NCBI GenBank assembly: GCA_022495005.1
Contig: JAGYXB010000456.1
Location: 186,001-250,000 of the forward strand
Direction of reading: 5' to 3'
DNA: 64,000 bases
DNA from: Rhyacophila brunnea
Lineage: Eukaryota; Arthropoda; Insecta; Trichoptera; Rhyacophilidae
Position numbers and translations under genes: made by a program
Notes under the pieces: model-generated
The model's database searches: none
The model's input: the letters and a program-made list of their open reading frames with translations, nothing else
What the model was told of the DNA's origin: nothing
Shown here: in pieces, positions 11,797 through 21,609 of the stretch
How the letters are laid out: each line of letters opens with the position of its first letter
How positions within the stretch are numbered: position 1 is the first letter of the stretch

Positions 11797-12087
11797 CCCT
11801 AAATCAAACCATAATCGATAAAAATATTCTTCTATCTATAAAATATCTAAAAGGATGTATGGTTTAATGACATAATTTTAGATATTTTATAGATATATGA
11901 ATATTTTTTTAGTATTATCTACTATGGCTTCGATTAGGCAGAGTTAAATAATGGAATTTTAAAAACTAATAAACACTATCTATACACTGTAGTCTTATTT
12001 CAATGAACACAAATAGGTTTGACTGACAAAGTTTAGTGTGCATTATTTATATCGGATCTTAACAGCCTACCCCAACCGTAGACACTG
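11797..12087. repeat. hAT-type MITE (CAGTGGCG family), right portion
   Basis: It matches the right part of the 19839-21000 element, including AAATCAAACCATAATCGATA, TATCTAAAA.GATGTATGGTT, GTTTGACTGACAAAGTTTAG and GATCTTAACAGCCTAC. It ends GTAGACACTG, a mutated form of CGCCACTG. The left end is missing. Confidence 0.8.
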
Positions 12088-12299
12088 ATACCCACTCACT
12101 AATAGTAAATACACACTGACAACGAATATAGTTTATTAATTTATTATGTAAACGAGAAACAACTATTCAAATAGAATAATACAAACCTTTAATCAATTAT
12201 TTATACCTAAGTCTTTCTTTTAAATATAGAAGTATTTTAAAATGTCTAGTTTTACGGGTTAAATGATAAATTGTTATGGAACATATTATACACAACAAC

Positions 12300-12562
12300 G
12301 GATGTTTTCAAAGATGATAGGTAATATATTTTGAGCGTATGTTACGTTTATAAATGTTTAGGAAAATACATAATTCATACTAATTGATTATTTATATAGG
12401 TACTAAGTATATCAAACTAATTGAGCTTTTCAAATTTCATCGATTTAGTGTATCTATTCATCAGTAGTCATATTGGGTTATCTTCTTATTTCCCGTAAAT
12501 ATATCTGACAAGCATGGTTACTCTACAACCTACCTCTTTCCAAAAGTCACCCTTCGCCATTG
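12300..12562. repeat. hAT-type MITE relic related to 8352-8977
   Basis: The segment shares with 8700-8977 the words TATTCAT(C/T)AGTAGT, GGTTATCTTCTTATTTC, CTACCTCTTTCCAAAAGTCA and the terminus CACCCTTCGCCATTG. Only the right half is recognisable. The 109-codon open frame at 12514-12843 runs through this end and is considered spurious. Confidence 0.65.
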
Positions 12563-12894
12563 TTATATACCTAGATGTCATCGATATTTTTGATGTAAAA
12601 TATCATTTTATTATGTTTTCGGTAGGTATCGCGTCAATTCGCTTGTGTGAGTTTATTAATTACTGTACAGTTACGGCTGGACGGAGAGTATTGCTCGACT
12701 GGACTTGTATCGCCCGACCTTCATGCAAAGGTTATCGAGAAATGCATCGGTGCACGCATTGCGCTTTGTTAACCAGTTGGTGTTGTTTCAATACTACTGC
12801 GCAAACATTCAAGGGAGATAACCATCGTCAATATTATACTTAGTAATAATATATTTGTATACATGAAATGAACAGGTAACTATAATAATATATA

Positions 12895-13150
12895 AGTAGC
12901 GAAGGGTTGAAGTAGGCTGTTAAGATCCGCCATAAATAGTGCACTTTAAACTTTGTTAGTCATACGTAAGTATTTGTTTTTATTGACCAAAGACTACAAT
13001 TTACAGATGGTGTTGTTTAGTTTATAGAAATCAATTAAACCCTAATGAAACCAAACCACATTAGTTTCGGTATATTTTCGGCGAAACAATAAAATTGTGC
13101 ACACTTTTTTATTAATTCATACTGTGTTTTCGTTGCATTCAGAATATTCA
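12895..13150. repeat. hAT-type MITE (CAGTGGCG family), left portion
   Basis: Begins AAGTAGCGAAGGG (mutated CAGTGGCG), then GTAGGCTGTTAAGATCCG, ATAAATAGTGCAC and CAGATGGTGTTG. A second internal unit with TTGTGCACACTTTTTT follows. The right half is absent. Confidence 0.75.
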
Positions 13151-13159
13151 GGGAGGATT

Positions 13160-14050
13160 CATAATATTATAACACATATTGGTGATTACATGTGAACCGA
13201 TTCCACACGACATTTACCAGGAGTAAGCGGGTGGTTTTTAATACCCGATGCGATATTGAAGAAAATCAATAGCCACAATGAAAGTGAAAAATAATAATAA
13301 TTGTAAATCGACAATTCTGTTTTACCATAAATTTTAATTGTATGGTTTCCATTACAATTTTGAATATTTCGTGTTTACAGTCAATTAAATGTTTTGGTAC
13401 AGTAGTGGATTTTCTCCTTACAATTCCCGAATAATTCATTCACCACTAGGTAAACAAAGAATACTAAGTTTTAAGTCCTGACAGAATCAAAGTACCTACT
13501 TAATTAAATTCTGGCAACACCAGCTGCCTTATTCCCTTGTCTTCAACATAATAGACTGTGTAAGAAAACATTCTGTCTACTGTGTTCATCTTGCTGAACA
13601 AATATGAAGGTATTCACATAGCGTAAGCAATAATTTATGAATGGAACTCGATATTTTGTTATGAACGTTTGTATTGATGTATTAACGTATGTATTATTTG
13701 TATTTGTATTTAAATTTTAATTTGTTATGTTTCGCATGTCATAGTTAAACAATACATGATAATATTATTGACAATATAAGCACATTGTGATTACTGATTA
13801 GTGATTCTGATTAGATTACTATACTACATAGCAGCTCAACCACTTTCGATTCACTGCTGAATGTAGGGTTCTTTTTATTATCTCCTCTTTCCACTCTGCC
13901 ACGTATAACATTATTTTCCGAGTTGAGAAAGGCCGCGATAATAAATGGCGAATACCGATTGTAGTGCTAATTATTTCTTAACTTTGAATGGTATGTGGTA
14001 AACTATTCGCAGTAAATGAAGATTTTTGATTGCTTATTTCATTCATATTA
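13160..14050. other. Intergenic, no gene seen
   Basis: AT-rich. No supported coding region or named repeat. Confidence 0.5.
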
Positions 14051-14062
14051 TTTATTATCGTA

Positions 14063-14546
14063 CATACATAATTTTGAAAAACACTTTCTGAGAAAATATA
14101 TTATAACCAATCGAAAAAATCTTTTTTGAAAACAGTAAGCCACCCCGGCAGGGAATCGAACCCTGCATCTCCCGGGTTTACGCCCCATCCGCGCATTACA
14201 TATATGCTATGCAGTGATAATATACTAATTGCGACAAATTTTAACTATTAGCCACTTTTAATACCCACTCATCAGCGCTCTTCCAAATCAAGCTACTTTG
14301 GCAATCGATTTTTCTTTATTAAATTAAAGTAGAGACCTATTACTTCAATTACTAACCGACGTCGTGGATTTCTCCATTTCCTCCATCTCCGATTCCCTTA
14401 CTTTTTTCAAAAAAGATTTTTTCTATTGATTTTAATATATTATCTCAGAAAGTGTTTTTCAAAATTATGTATGTTCAATAATTAGAATGGTACATTTTTA
14501 AATCTTGTGAATTATTCGTTGAATAAAAGAAATAGTTAATTATAAA
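14063..14546. mobile_element. tRNA-module inverted-repeat element with 11-bp duplication
   Basis: A 484-bp element. The left, shorter arm begins CATACATAATTTTGAAAAAC. The right, longer arm is its inverse and extends through GAATTATTCGTTGAATAAAA to GAAATAGTTAATTATAAA. The inverted part covers AACACTTTCTGAGA and the A-rich stretch with AATAGAAAAAATCTTTTTT. A tRNA-like segment lies inside at 14141-14212 (minus). Identical 11-bp direct repeats TTATTATCGTA flank it (14052-14062 and 14547-14557). No coding capacity. Long duplications are typical of retroelements, inverted ends of DNA transposons. Confidence 0.8.
14141..14212 (-). repeat. tRNA-like pol III module (not a functional tRNA)
   Basis: The minus strand carries GCAGGGTTCGATTCCCTGC, a perfect T-arm stem and loop with box B, followed by a GCCGGGG end. 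The upstream half (GCATAGCATATATG) is a poor box A. The acceptor stem does not close, so it is a tRNA-derived module rather than a tRNA gene. Confidence 0.7.
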
Positions 14547-14559
14547 TTATTATCGTATT

Positions 14560-15210
14560 ACCATTTTATTTAGTATGAAACAATCATCATTTCCTACAAA
14601 CATTTTACCATAATATTGCATTCTAATTATGAGAAATAACTATCACTACGATCGGATTTCAAAGTGTCGTACTACGGCCTGTATATTACTAAAATAATCA
14701 GAATTGTATAACATATTTAGTCGCCACTAATGTAATTAGCAAGAGGTCCACATCTACGACGGTTGGGTTTATTAATGTTGTACATTGAAAATATTCTTAT
14801 TCTGAGATCATTACTATTATACTTTGTCGATTGAACGTACAAAAATTTCTTATATTATAAAACCTTTAACTCCCAGATTTCTTAGTCCCCATAAAAGATT
14901 TGATTTTAGATAAAATAGCAATATATTTTTATCAGATATCTCATAAGAGTATTATATTAAATTTTAGAATAGACATATACTACATGGGTACTTATTCAAT
15001 ATATTATATAACAAAAGAAAAATCCAATCTAATAATGCACGGCTCTGAATACCCTTATCAATTTATTACTTTCAAAGATATCCATCATCATCTCATGTTT
15101 GATAAGGCAAAGCCTTGCAATCTGACTCGTGAGTTTTCTATTTTTCCACATCTTAAACGTCTCTGTAAATCGTAGTAAAACATTTGTTTGCCATTTTAAC
15201 TTCGATTCTG
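14560..15210. other. Intergenic, no gene seen
   Basis: AT-rich DNA. The 91-codon frame at 14900-15175 has no ATG at its first codon and no motif, so it is not called. Confidence 0.5.
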
Positions 15211-15371
15211 ATTTTGAGGTTACATAATAAATATTATAATAAACTATTTTTTTTATTCAACGAAAGATTTGAGAATGCAACATTCTATATCAAATATTGA
15301 ATATACATAATTTGAAACATCTCATGCATATTGCATATACACACTAGAAAAAATCATTTTGTAGAAAAATA

Positions 15372-15803
15372 ATTACAAGATAAAAAGAACTTTTTATATA
15401 CAACGTTTTTAAATTTTCTGTTGAATCATATAAACTTGACTTGACTAGCTTAAACGATCAAAAAAAAATTGTACTTGATAGAAATACTGAATAACGAAAT
15501 GTCATTCCAAATTGATTTCCATAGTAACGCACGTATGTATAATTTAATAATTTAGTTGCTAGGACCCCCTAGTAACCAATAATGGTATCGAAATAACTTT
15601 ACATACAAAGCAGAATTAACTGAAAATGAATTCAGTTCTACTTAAAGATGGCTAAAAGTATTTTAAAAAAATGCATTGGCATCGTGTTCTGATAATATAT
15701 TCTCAAAGTTTCAAATGTCTAGCTAGTCGGAAAGTTAGTTAACAATCGATTGCAAGATTTGTACCGGACAAATAAGAATACGACCTAAGAAAAACGTTGT
15801 AAT
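15372..15803. mobile_element. Nested MITE (ATTACAAG...CGTTGTAAT), copy 1
   Basis: A 432-bp insert inside the tRNA-module element. It begins ATTACAAGATAAAAAGAAC and ends AAAACGTTGTAAT, giving a short inverted terminus ATTACAA. AAAATA flanks it on both sides (15366-15371 and 15804-15809), possibly a 6-bp duplication. The copy at 60125-60595 also has AAAATA on its left, so this may reflect target preference. Shared internal words include GCAGAATTAACTGAAAATGA and TTTCAAATGTCTAGCTAGTC. Confidence 0.75.
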
Positions 15804-15813
15804 AAAATACGAC

Positions 15814-15879
15814 ACCCGACGGGATTTTATCTGCTGGATTCGCGCCAGTATGCTTTTCCAATAATTAAGCTACGGGCAT
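15814..15879 (-). repeat. tRNA-like module of the 15230-16016 element
   Basis: The minus strand reads GCCCGTAGCTTAATTATTGG (box-A-like), then GGCGCGAATCC and ATCCCGTCGGGT. The 5' GCCCG and 3' CGGGT could pair as an acceptor-like stem. Internal stems are poor, so it is not a tRNA gene. Confidence 0.6.
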
Positions 15880-16230
15880 CTTATTAATTACGACGATTTT
15901 AACAAGTTGTTGTTACATGAAATGCATATCGAATTTGACAATCGGGTGTCGTATTTTTGTCTACAAAATGATTTTTTCTAGTGTGTATATGCATGAGATG
16001 TTTTCAAATTATGTATGTTACATAATATTAATATATTATGGTTAACGGCAATTCTTGAAAAAATGTTTTCCAATGGCCTCGTAGTAAACGCGGAAGGCAC
16101 TCAATGCCTTCTCATACTATTTCATAATAACTACCGGAAAGGTCGTTATAAATTTATGTGATTTTCTTAAAGTCTTGTTTTTGTGATTGTTTCAGCGCTT
16201 ATAATATACAGGTGTCATTGAGCCTCATGG

Positions 16231-16745
16231 CAGTGGCGTAGGCTACAGGTAAACTGTGGAGATCTGACATAAATAGTACACACTGATGTCAATCACACTT
16301 ATATTAAATCTTCATTGAACCAATAACAACAATTATTTCAGATGGTGTTAGTGTTTAAAATTCAATTGAACCCTGCTTTAGTCAAACCGTATTAATTTAG
16401 GTAGACTATGGAGATCCGCAAAAAATAGTGCACACTTTTTCAGTCACATTAATTTGTTTTCATTGAACTAAAAAATACAAATTGCACATGGAGTTGGCTA
16501 GTTTTTTTTTATTGAATTAAATCAAACTATAATAATAATATAGATATAATAATTATTATTTTTTATAATTTATTTATTTACTATTGATTGGTTTAGGCAT
16601 TAGTTTAATTGAATTTCAAAAACTAATCAACATCACCTACAATCTGTATTCTGAGTTCGATGAAAACAAATATGTGTAACTCACAACGTTTAGTGTGCAC
16701 TATTTATGTCGAATTTCCACAGGCTACTTCCACCCTTTGCCACTG
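16231..16745. mobile_element. hAT-type MITE (CAGTGGCG family), complete with 8-bp duplication
   Basis: A 515-bp element starting CAGTGGCGTAGGCTAC and ending CACCCTTTGCCACTG. It is flanked by the perfect 8-bp duplication CCTCATGG (16223-16230 and 16746-16753). The arms are long and partly self-complementary. The left half holds two related units: TCTGACATAAATAGTACACA, then TCCGCAAAAAATAGTGCACA after about 165 bp. No transposase is present. It is the reference copy for the family at 11797, 12895, 19839 and 48479. Confidence 0.95.
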
Positions 16746-16754
16746 CCTCATGGT

Positions 16755-17250
16755 TAAAAATAAAGTAACGCAAAAAAGCGGTGAGAGTCAAAATAATAAT
16801 TAAGTAACTATTATATAATATACTTAAAATACTTCGTAGAAATCTATCCCAATAATAAATCGTCGTGGTAACGTTCTATTATACAGCAGTTTATACAAAA
16901 TAATATACAATACTTTGACCTAACATTGTACAACAACTTGTATAGGATTATGACAAAATATTTTTTGTTCATCTCTTGTGTCATCGTCATCAACGTTCAT
17001 TCAATTCATTATCCGGCATCTTAGCCAGTTACTGACAACCATTTTTAAACTGCTTGCCAAAAACGATCACTTTAAGGGATACGGACTTACAGTGATAAAA
17101 ATAAGATGAAGCCGAGCCGTGAATAAAGCCGACATATTATAATGTGTGAAAAATATTGTGTAAAATTATAAACTTATATCAATAATATGAAATGAATAGT
17201 AATATATATATATATATATATATAATATTATAGTTACATTATGATAGTAC
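16755..17250. other. Intergenic with AT microsatellite
   Basis: No gene seen. A run of about 12 AT units occupies 17201-17225. Confidence 0.6.
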
Positions 17251-17252
17251 TG

Positions 17253-17420
17253 ATTTTGTACCCAAATTAAAGACGTTGCTACGTTTGTAACTTTCGTGAT
17301 ACGACTTTATTTTATTTGTATCCAACACTTATGAAATGACTTGTCGACACCATTTGAAACTATTTGTTTCAAAGTCGGTTCCTTCATGTTTATTATATTT
17401 TTTCTTGACTCCGGTTCGTC
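17253..17420 (+). repeat. Direct repeat pair, unit 1
   Basis: The segment matches 17689-17850. Shared words include AGACGTTGCTACGTTTGTAA, CTTTCGTGATACGACTTTAT and GACACCATTTGA. The two units are about 435 bp apart with a SINE between them. Function unknown. Confidence 0.7.
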
Positions 17421-17467
17421 AAGTATTTTTACATGAAATACATATACGAGTATATATAATATATATA

Positions 17468-17685
17468 AGCGCGGCTTAAGCGTCGGCCTATAGCGTCATG
17501 GATTCCAGGTTTGAATCATCGGTCTGATAAATACACAGTTTTTCAATTTGTGTTTGAGTCAGAGTAAGTGGCTGACATCCATTTCTCGTAAAAACAAAAT
17601 GTATTCATTCAAACCTCCACTCTGTGGAGGCCGATATATTATGATCTTATTAGGATCAGACATGGTCGGAAGAAGTTTCTGGTTT
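17468..17685 (+). repeat. tRNA-derived SINE, copy 1
   Basis: The tRNA-like head runs from GCGGCTTAAGCGTCGGCCTA to CAGGTTTGAATCATCGG, with a box-B-like GGTTTGAATC. The body follows: TTTTTCAATTTGTGTTTGAG, GTGGCTGACATCCATTTCTC, CCTCCACTCTGTGGAGGC. The 3' end reads TTATTAGGATCAGACATGGT. Related copies lie at about 22840, 23081, 30573, 35515, 60670 and 60865. In other copies the 3' end is followed by an A/G-rich AGAAAGAAAAAGAAG tail, as in pol III SINEs. The 74-codon frame at 17548-17772 is an artefact of it. Confidence 0.75.
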
Positions 17686-17688
17686 TGC

Positions 17689-17850
17689 ACCCAAATTTCA
17701 GACGTTGCTACGTTTGTAACTTTCGTGATACGACTTTATTTTATTTATTTTGCATTCAACAATGACTCGTAGACACCATTTGAGACTATTGGTTTCAAAG
17801 TTTGTTCTTTTATGTTTATATTATTAAATTTTATATGTTGCTACTTTTCT
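17689..17850 (+). repeat. Direct repeat pair, unit 2
   Basis: Second unit of the pair described at 17253-17420. It begins GGTTTTGCACCCAAATTTCA and follows the SINE 3' end directly. Confidence 0.7.
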
Positions 17851-17975
17851 CTTTCCGTTGGTGTCCAGCCAATGACATTATTAATGGACAATGCACTCAA
17901 TACAGTAGCTAGCTAGTAAACGACATTCGCACATGTATAGGTAGACGTCACGCAATTTCTATTATGCGATATCAC

Positions 17976-18175
17976 GCATCGGGAATTTATAGCAATATGA
18001 TCTTTATTGTAATGGTGTTAGAACAGTGTTTCTAGTGTCAATGTGCATTTGAGCGAACCCGTTCGAACCGAACCATTCGGCAGACCCGACAAAAAGCATC
18101 GGGAAGTTATAGCAATATCACCTTTATTGTAATGGCGTTAGAGCAGATTATGCCATTCGGCAGACCCGACAAAAA
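17976..18175 (+). repeat. Imperfect tandem duplication
   Basis: Two units both start GCATCGGGAA(T/G)TTATAGCAAT and end ATTCGGCAGACCCGACAAAA. The first (about 17976-18096) contains an extra stretch of about 40 bp with GAACCCGTTCGAACCGAACC. The second (about 18097-18175) lacks it. This is a recent local duplication with an indel. Confidence 0.75.
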
Positions 18176-18618
18176 AGTGAGTGTCATTATGTAAAAATTA
18201 CAACTAACTTATTGTAATTGTTACAATAAGTGCGAATACTTCGATACAAACCTACCCTAGATAGCTGCCGTGGCGGTCGATAGCAGTCTTGTGTATAAAA
18301 TAGATGCGCAGGTAGACTTTGTATTAAGTAGACTACCCGAATGTTATGTTTATAAGATGGACATATTTTGACCTTCTTGTTGGGCATGTTTTGATGCCAC
18401 ATTAGGCACGCGCGCAACAAGTTTACCGCGAAAGGTCAAGCCGAGCGCGTCAACAAAATAATACGAATCGTGACGCCTCTCTGAATGGTATTTCACAAAT
18501 GACGATGGAGACACGGATAACTTTACAAATTATTATTAAGTAACAATGAGCCACGAGCTAAATAACCACAGAAGCAGCATGCTGTAACAAGCGAGACGCG
18601 TTTAGGCATTCTATAAAC

Positions 18619-19575
18619 CAGCGATTTCCCAACTGGGAGGCACGGAGTGATGCTAAGGGAGGCGCGAAAAGATTAACACAAATGTAGCCACAGGTTTGCA
18701 GTTTGCAATTGCATAGTTAATAAAACAGCCGCTAGTTGTAAACTACATAAAAACAGTCCTATAAAACATTGTTTGCAAATCTGTCTGAAGACATTAAGAC
18801 TAATTTTATAATACATCACTTCTATAGGTACGATTGTGAACCGCGCTGTCTATTTCGTGAAAAAATGATATAAAGGGTCAAATCATAATATTGGAAATCA
18901 AAATTACAAAAAAATAAGTTCGTCGTGATTCCACTTTTAAATGATTTCTGCGCCAGATATATTGAAGCAAACAAAAGTCTATTTACTGACAACGTGGATA
19001 GTTTTCTAATGGACTTTTCACATTATTTATTTATAAGTTAGCATGGATATAGAATCCATGGTCCCCACAAAGGGGGCTGACAGGGCTTGAGCCTGAGGGC
19101 CTGGGCATAGGAGGGGCTATGCGTGGCGGGTCGCCCAGCTAAGTGAAATTAACACACATCACTTCTTTGTTTCATCTGTTCTTCTTTGTTAATACTTCGT
19201 CAATAAATACATTGCAAGTTATAAATAAGTAAAGTACTGCCACCATTCGTAACATCATATTTATGCGAAATGGGATTTTCTCCATTAGGTGCGATGAAAT
19301 CCAAATATCGATCCCGTTTAGTAGAAAAAGAACACTTTGTGCTAATAAACAAGCACATCCATCGCAATAAAAACAAATTAATTAAAAAATGAATATAATA
19401 AAAGTAGTAAAACCTTATTTATTTTATAATTAAGTTTTTTATTTCATTTTTGTATTAGTAAATTTTAGGCTATTTAAAAATGTGTCTGTATTATTTAATG
19501 AAATAAAGGGGGGAGGCGCCAAGATTGGATTTTTTTTAAAGGGGGGCGTAGTAACATAAAGTTTGGAAACCACTG
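18619..19575 (+). mobile_element. hAT transposon relic with perfect 8-bp duplication
   Basis: A 957-bp element starting CAGCGATTTCCCAACTGGG and ending GTTTGGAAACCACTG, imperfect inverted repeats of the CAGTGGTTTCCAAAC type. The 8-bp duplication CTATAAAC is exact (18611-18618 and 19576-19583). It holds a plus-strand remnant of a hAT transposase C-terminus. GC-rich stretches near 19070-19140 and 19507-19550 stand out from the flanks. Its interior is related, inverted, to the hAT element at 5947-6975. Confidence 0.93.
19231..19338 (+). pseudogene. hAT transposase C-terminal (dimerisation) relic
   Basis: The open stretch reads KVLPPFVTSYLCEMGFSPLG followed by AMKSKYRSRLVEKEHF. It follows the conserved hAT dimerisation pattern: LP..TSYLCE.GFS, then a K..KYRSRL block, as in ZBED/SCAND3-like transposases. 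The CE pair and the KYRSRL block are intact here, unlike the copy at 6430-6600. No continuous frame reaches upstream catalytic motifs. It is a fragment of a dead gene within the 18619-19575 element. Confidence 0.85.
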
Positions 19576-19838
19576 CTATAAACTGAAGGGGACGCTTCAC
19601 TGCGGGATTTTGACGTCACGACGTTACGGTAACCTTGGAGATAGACACATTTTTAACATACTCTATTCATTAATTTTCTCATATAATATATCTGATGTCA
19701 CGATATCGACATTGTCTAGTATCTAGTTAGGATAGGAGCATCCCTATAATGACTACACTAAGCGATGTGCAGTGATGCATAATCTTTTTATCAGATTCGC
19801 ATTGTCGCCGTGAGCTCTGTACCGGTAACAGATGATAT

Positions 19839-21000
19839 CAGTGGCGAGCGGTTGAGGTAGGCTGTTAAGATTCGACATAAATAGTGCATACCTACTAAAC
19901 TTTGTCAGTCATACTTAATTGTTTTCATTGAACTAATAATACAATTTCCAGATGGTGATGGTCAGTTTTAAAAATTCAATTAAACCCTGCCTAAACCAAA
20001 CCATAATAGTTTAGGAGGCGTCTAATTCCAAAAAGCGATAAATCCACATTTGGTCAAAATCGAGAAAAAAATACGCACGTACCTATTCTTTGTATAATTT
20101 TACACAATATGTATTGATCTATAAATTCCAAAACGCGACATAACCCTACGAAAAAAAATATTTTAAGTCTCGATTTATTACAAAAAGCGCCAAGTCCGTG
20201 TTTCATAACATTTAAAGCTTGGTTGATTTCGTGCGTGTTTAAGTCAACCAATAAGGGACCGTTCAATATTGAGAAGGGCGTCTCCCATGCAGTAGCATCT
20301 GGTAAACTCATGACAGTGCCACGGAAATATGTGCCTTATGCGGAATAAATCAAAAAGTGAGGTACAAATAGCGCCACGTCCAATTTTATTTTGCCTATAT
20401 TTATTACATTTAAGAGTTTATCGGCTGAAACAAATTACCATTTGATTCTAATTCCGACATAGAATACAACAGAAAAAATAGTCTCACGTTAAAACAAATA
20501 ATTGAAGCTTGAAACATAAAAACGTTGTTTCCCGAAAATATTGAATTGTGGACTTATCGCTTTCTGTAATTAGGCGCCTCTGGTATGCTATTGGCGATCC
20601 GACAAAAAAAGTGTACACTTTTTCAGCCATACTTATTTGTTTTCATTGAATAAGGAATACATATTACAGATGGTGTGGTTAGTTTTTTTTTTAATTGATC
20701 AAGCCCTGTCTAAATCAAACAATAATTGATAAAAAAAATATTCATTTATCTATGAAATATCTAAAATGATGTATGGTTTAATGGCAAAATATCAGATATT
20801 TTATATACAAACGAATATTTTTTTACAATTATCTAATATGGCTCGGATTAGGCAGGATTAATTAATTTAAAAAAATTAACAAACACTATTTACACACTGT
20901 AGTCTTAGTTAAATGAAAACAAATACGTTTGACTGACAAAGTTTAGTAAGAATTATTTATATGTCGGATCTCAACAGCCTACCTCCACCCTTCGCCACTG
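19839..21000. mobile_element. hAT-type MITE (CAGTGGCG family) carrying a nested element
   Basis: It starts CAGTGGCGAGCGGTTGAGG and ends CACCCTTCGCCACTG. The flanking 8-mers GATGATAT (19831-19838) and GATGGTAT (21001-21008) differ at one position. The original MITE was split by a separate inverted-repeat element at about 20013-20582. The flanking sequences AGTTTAGG and GGTATGCTATT correspond to adjacent sequence in the reference copy and in the 48479 copy. Confidence 0.9.
20013..20582. mobile_element. Nested inverted-repeat element (GAGGCGYCTAATT ends)
   Basis: About 570 bp. The left end GAGGCGTCTAATTCCAAAAA continues GCGATAAATCCAC. The right end is its inverse: GTGGACTTATCGCTTTCTGT, then AATTAGGCGCCTC. 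About 33 terminal bases match with a few mismatches. The insertion splits a hAT-type MITE, which makes it the younger event. A 4-bp duplication TAGG/CTGG is possible but two of four bases differ. The 85-codon minus-strand frame inside has no recognised motif. Confidence 0.75.
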
Positions 21001-21404
21001 GATGGTATTATAGCATTGAGACAAATTTAAGACCCGTTGATCGTAGCATCTTGACATAATCGTAAATTTGCGCACGCATGTGACATGTGCGTTTTTTGTG
21101 TGATATGTAATATATTCCAATTGAATTGAGATATTATGTAGTTAATTTAATATTCATTTTATAATATGTAGTTACGATAGGTTATAATTTTATTATATTC
21201 TATATGTATTTAAATTAATTTATTTACATACTTACAGTGAAATTTACAAATTACAAATTCAAGACGTTCAGAACATGACATGGGGAGGAAAAAACACAGT
21301 ATTAAAGCAGTGTTAGTAAAACAGTAAATATAAAAATTATGAAGTATGTACATGGAAGTACGCCAAATCGACCAAATGAACTGAGCAGACCTTATTTTAA
21401 GGAT

Positions 21405-21600
21405 TTAATAAAACAACCTCGATCTAAACTCATCCACACGTAGGTGAAATATATTATCAATATCGATTTGATTTAACACGGGTATTATCCGCCCAATTAG
21501 CATTACCAATAGCAGATTAGCTCTGCACCTTGGAAGAACAAACAACAGATGACCGGATTTCTAAAATACACAGGTCAACACTAATAAAAAAGAAAGAGAT
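21405..21600 (-). pseudogene. Jockey-like LINE reverse transcriptase C-terminus, second fragment
   Basis: Minus-strand translation in two frames gives SVDLC, then VLPRCRANLLLVMLIGR, IIPVLNQIDIDNIFHLRVDE and FRSRLFY ending in a stop at 21405-21407. The block order and spacing match the fragment at 7621-7850. One frameshift separates the first block from the rest. The copy is 5'-truncated and dead. Confidence 0.65.
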
Positions 21601-21609
21601 TGCATTTAA

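Larger units (their letters stand above)
15230..16016. mobile_element. tRNA-module inverted-repeat element with nested insert
   Basis: A 787-bp member of the same family. The left long arm contains TTTTATTCAACGAAAGATTT and ATACATAATTTGAAACATCT. About 55 bp of inverted end includes CACACTAGAAAAAATCATTT and TGTAGA. The right end is GATGTTTTCAAATTATGTAT. It is flanked by identical 11-bp repeats GTTACATAATA (15219-15229 and 16017-16027). A tRNA-like segment lies at about 15814-15879 on the minus strand. A separate 432-bp element is nested at 15372-15803, so the original element was about 355 bp. Confidence 0.8.

Noticed and set aside
12514..12843. 109-codon plus-strand frame
   Set aside because: It starts inside the end of a hAT-type MITE and shows no motif. 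Codon content looks like chance.
14141..14212. Possible genuine tRNA gene
   Set aside because: The T arm is good but the acceptor and anticodon arms do not form, and the segment lies inside a repeated element with similar modules elsewhere.
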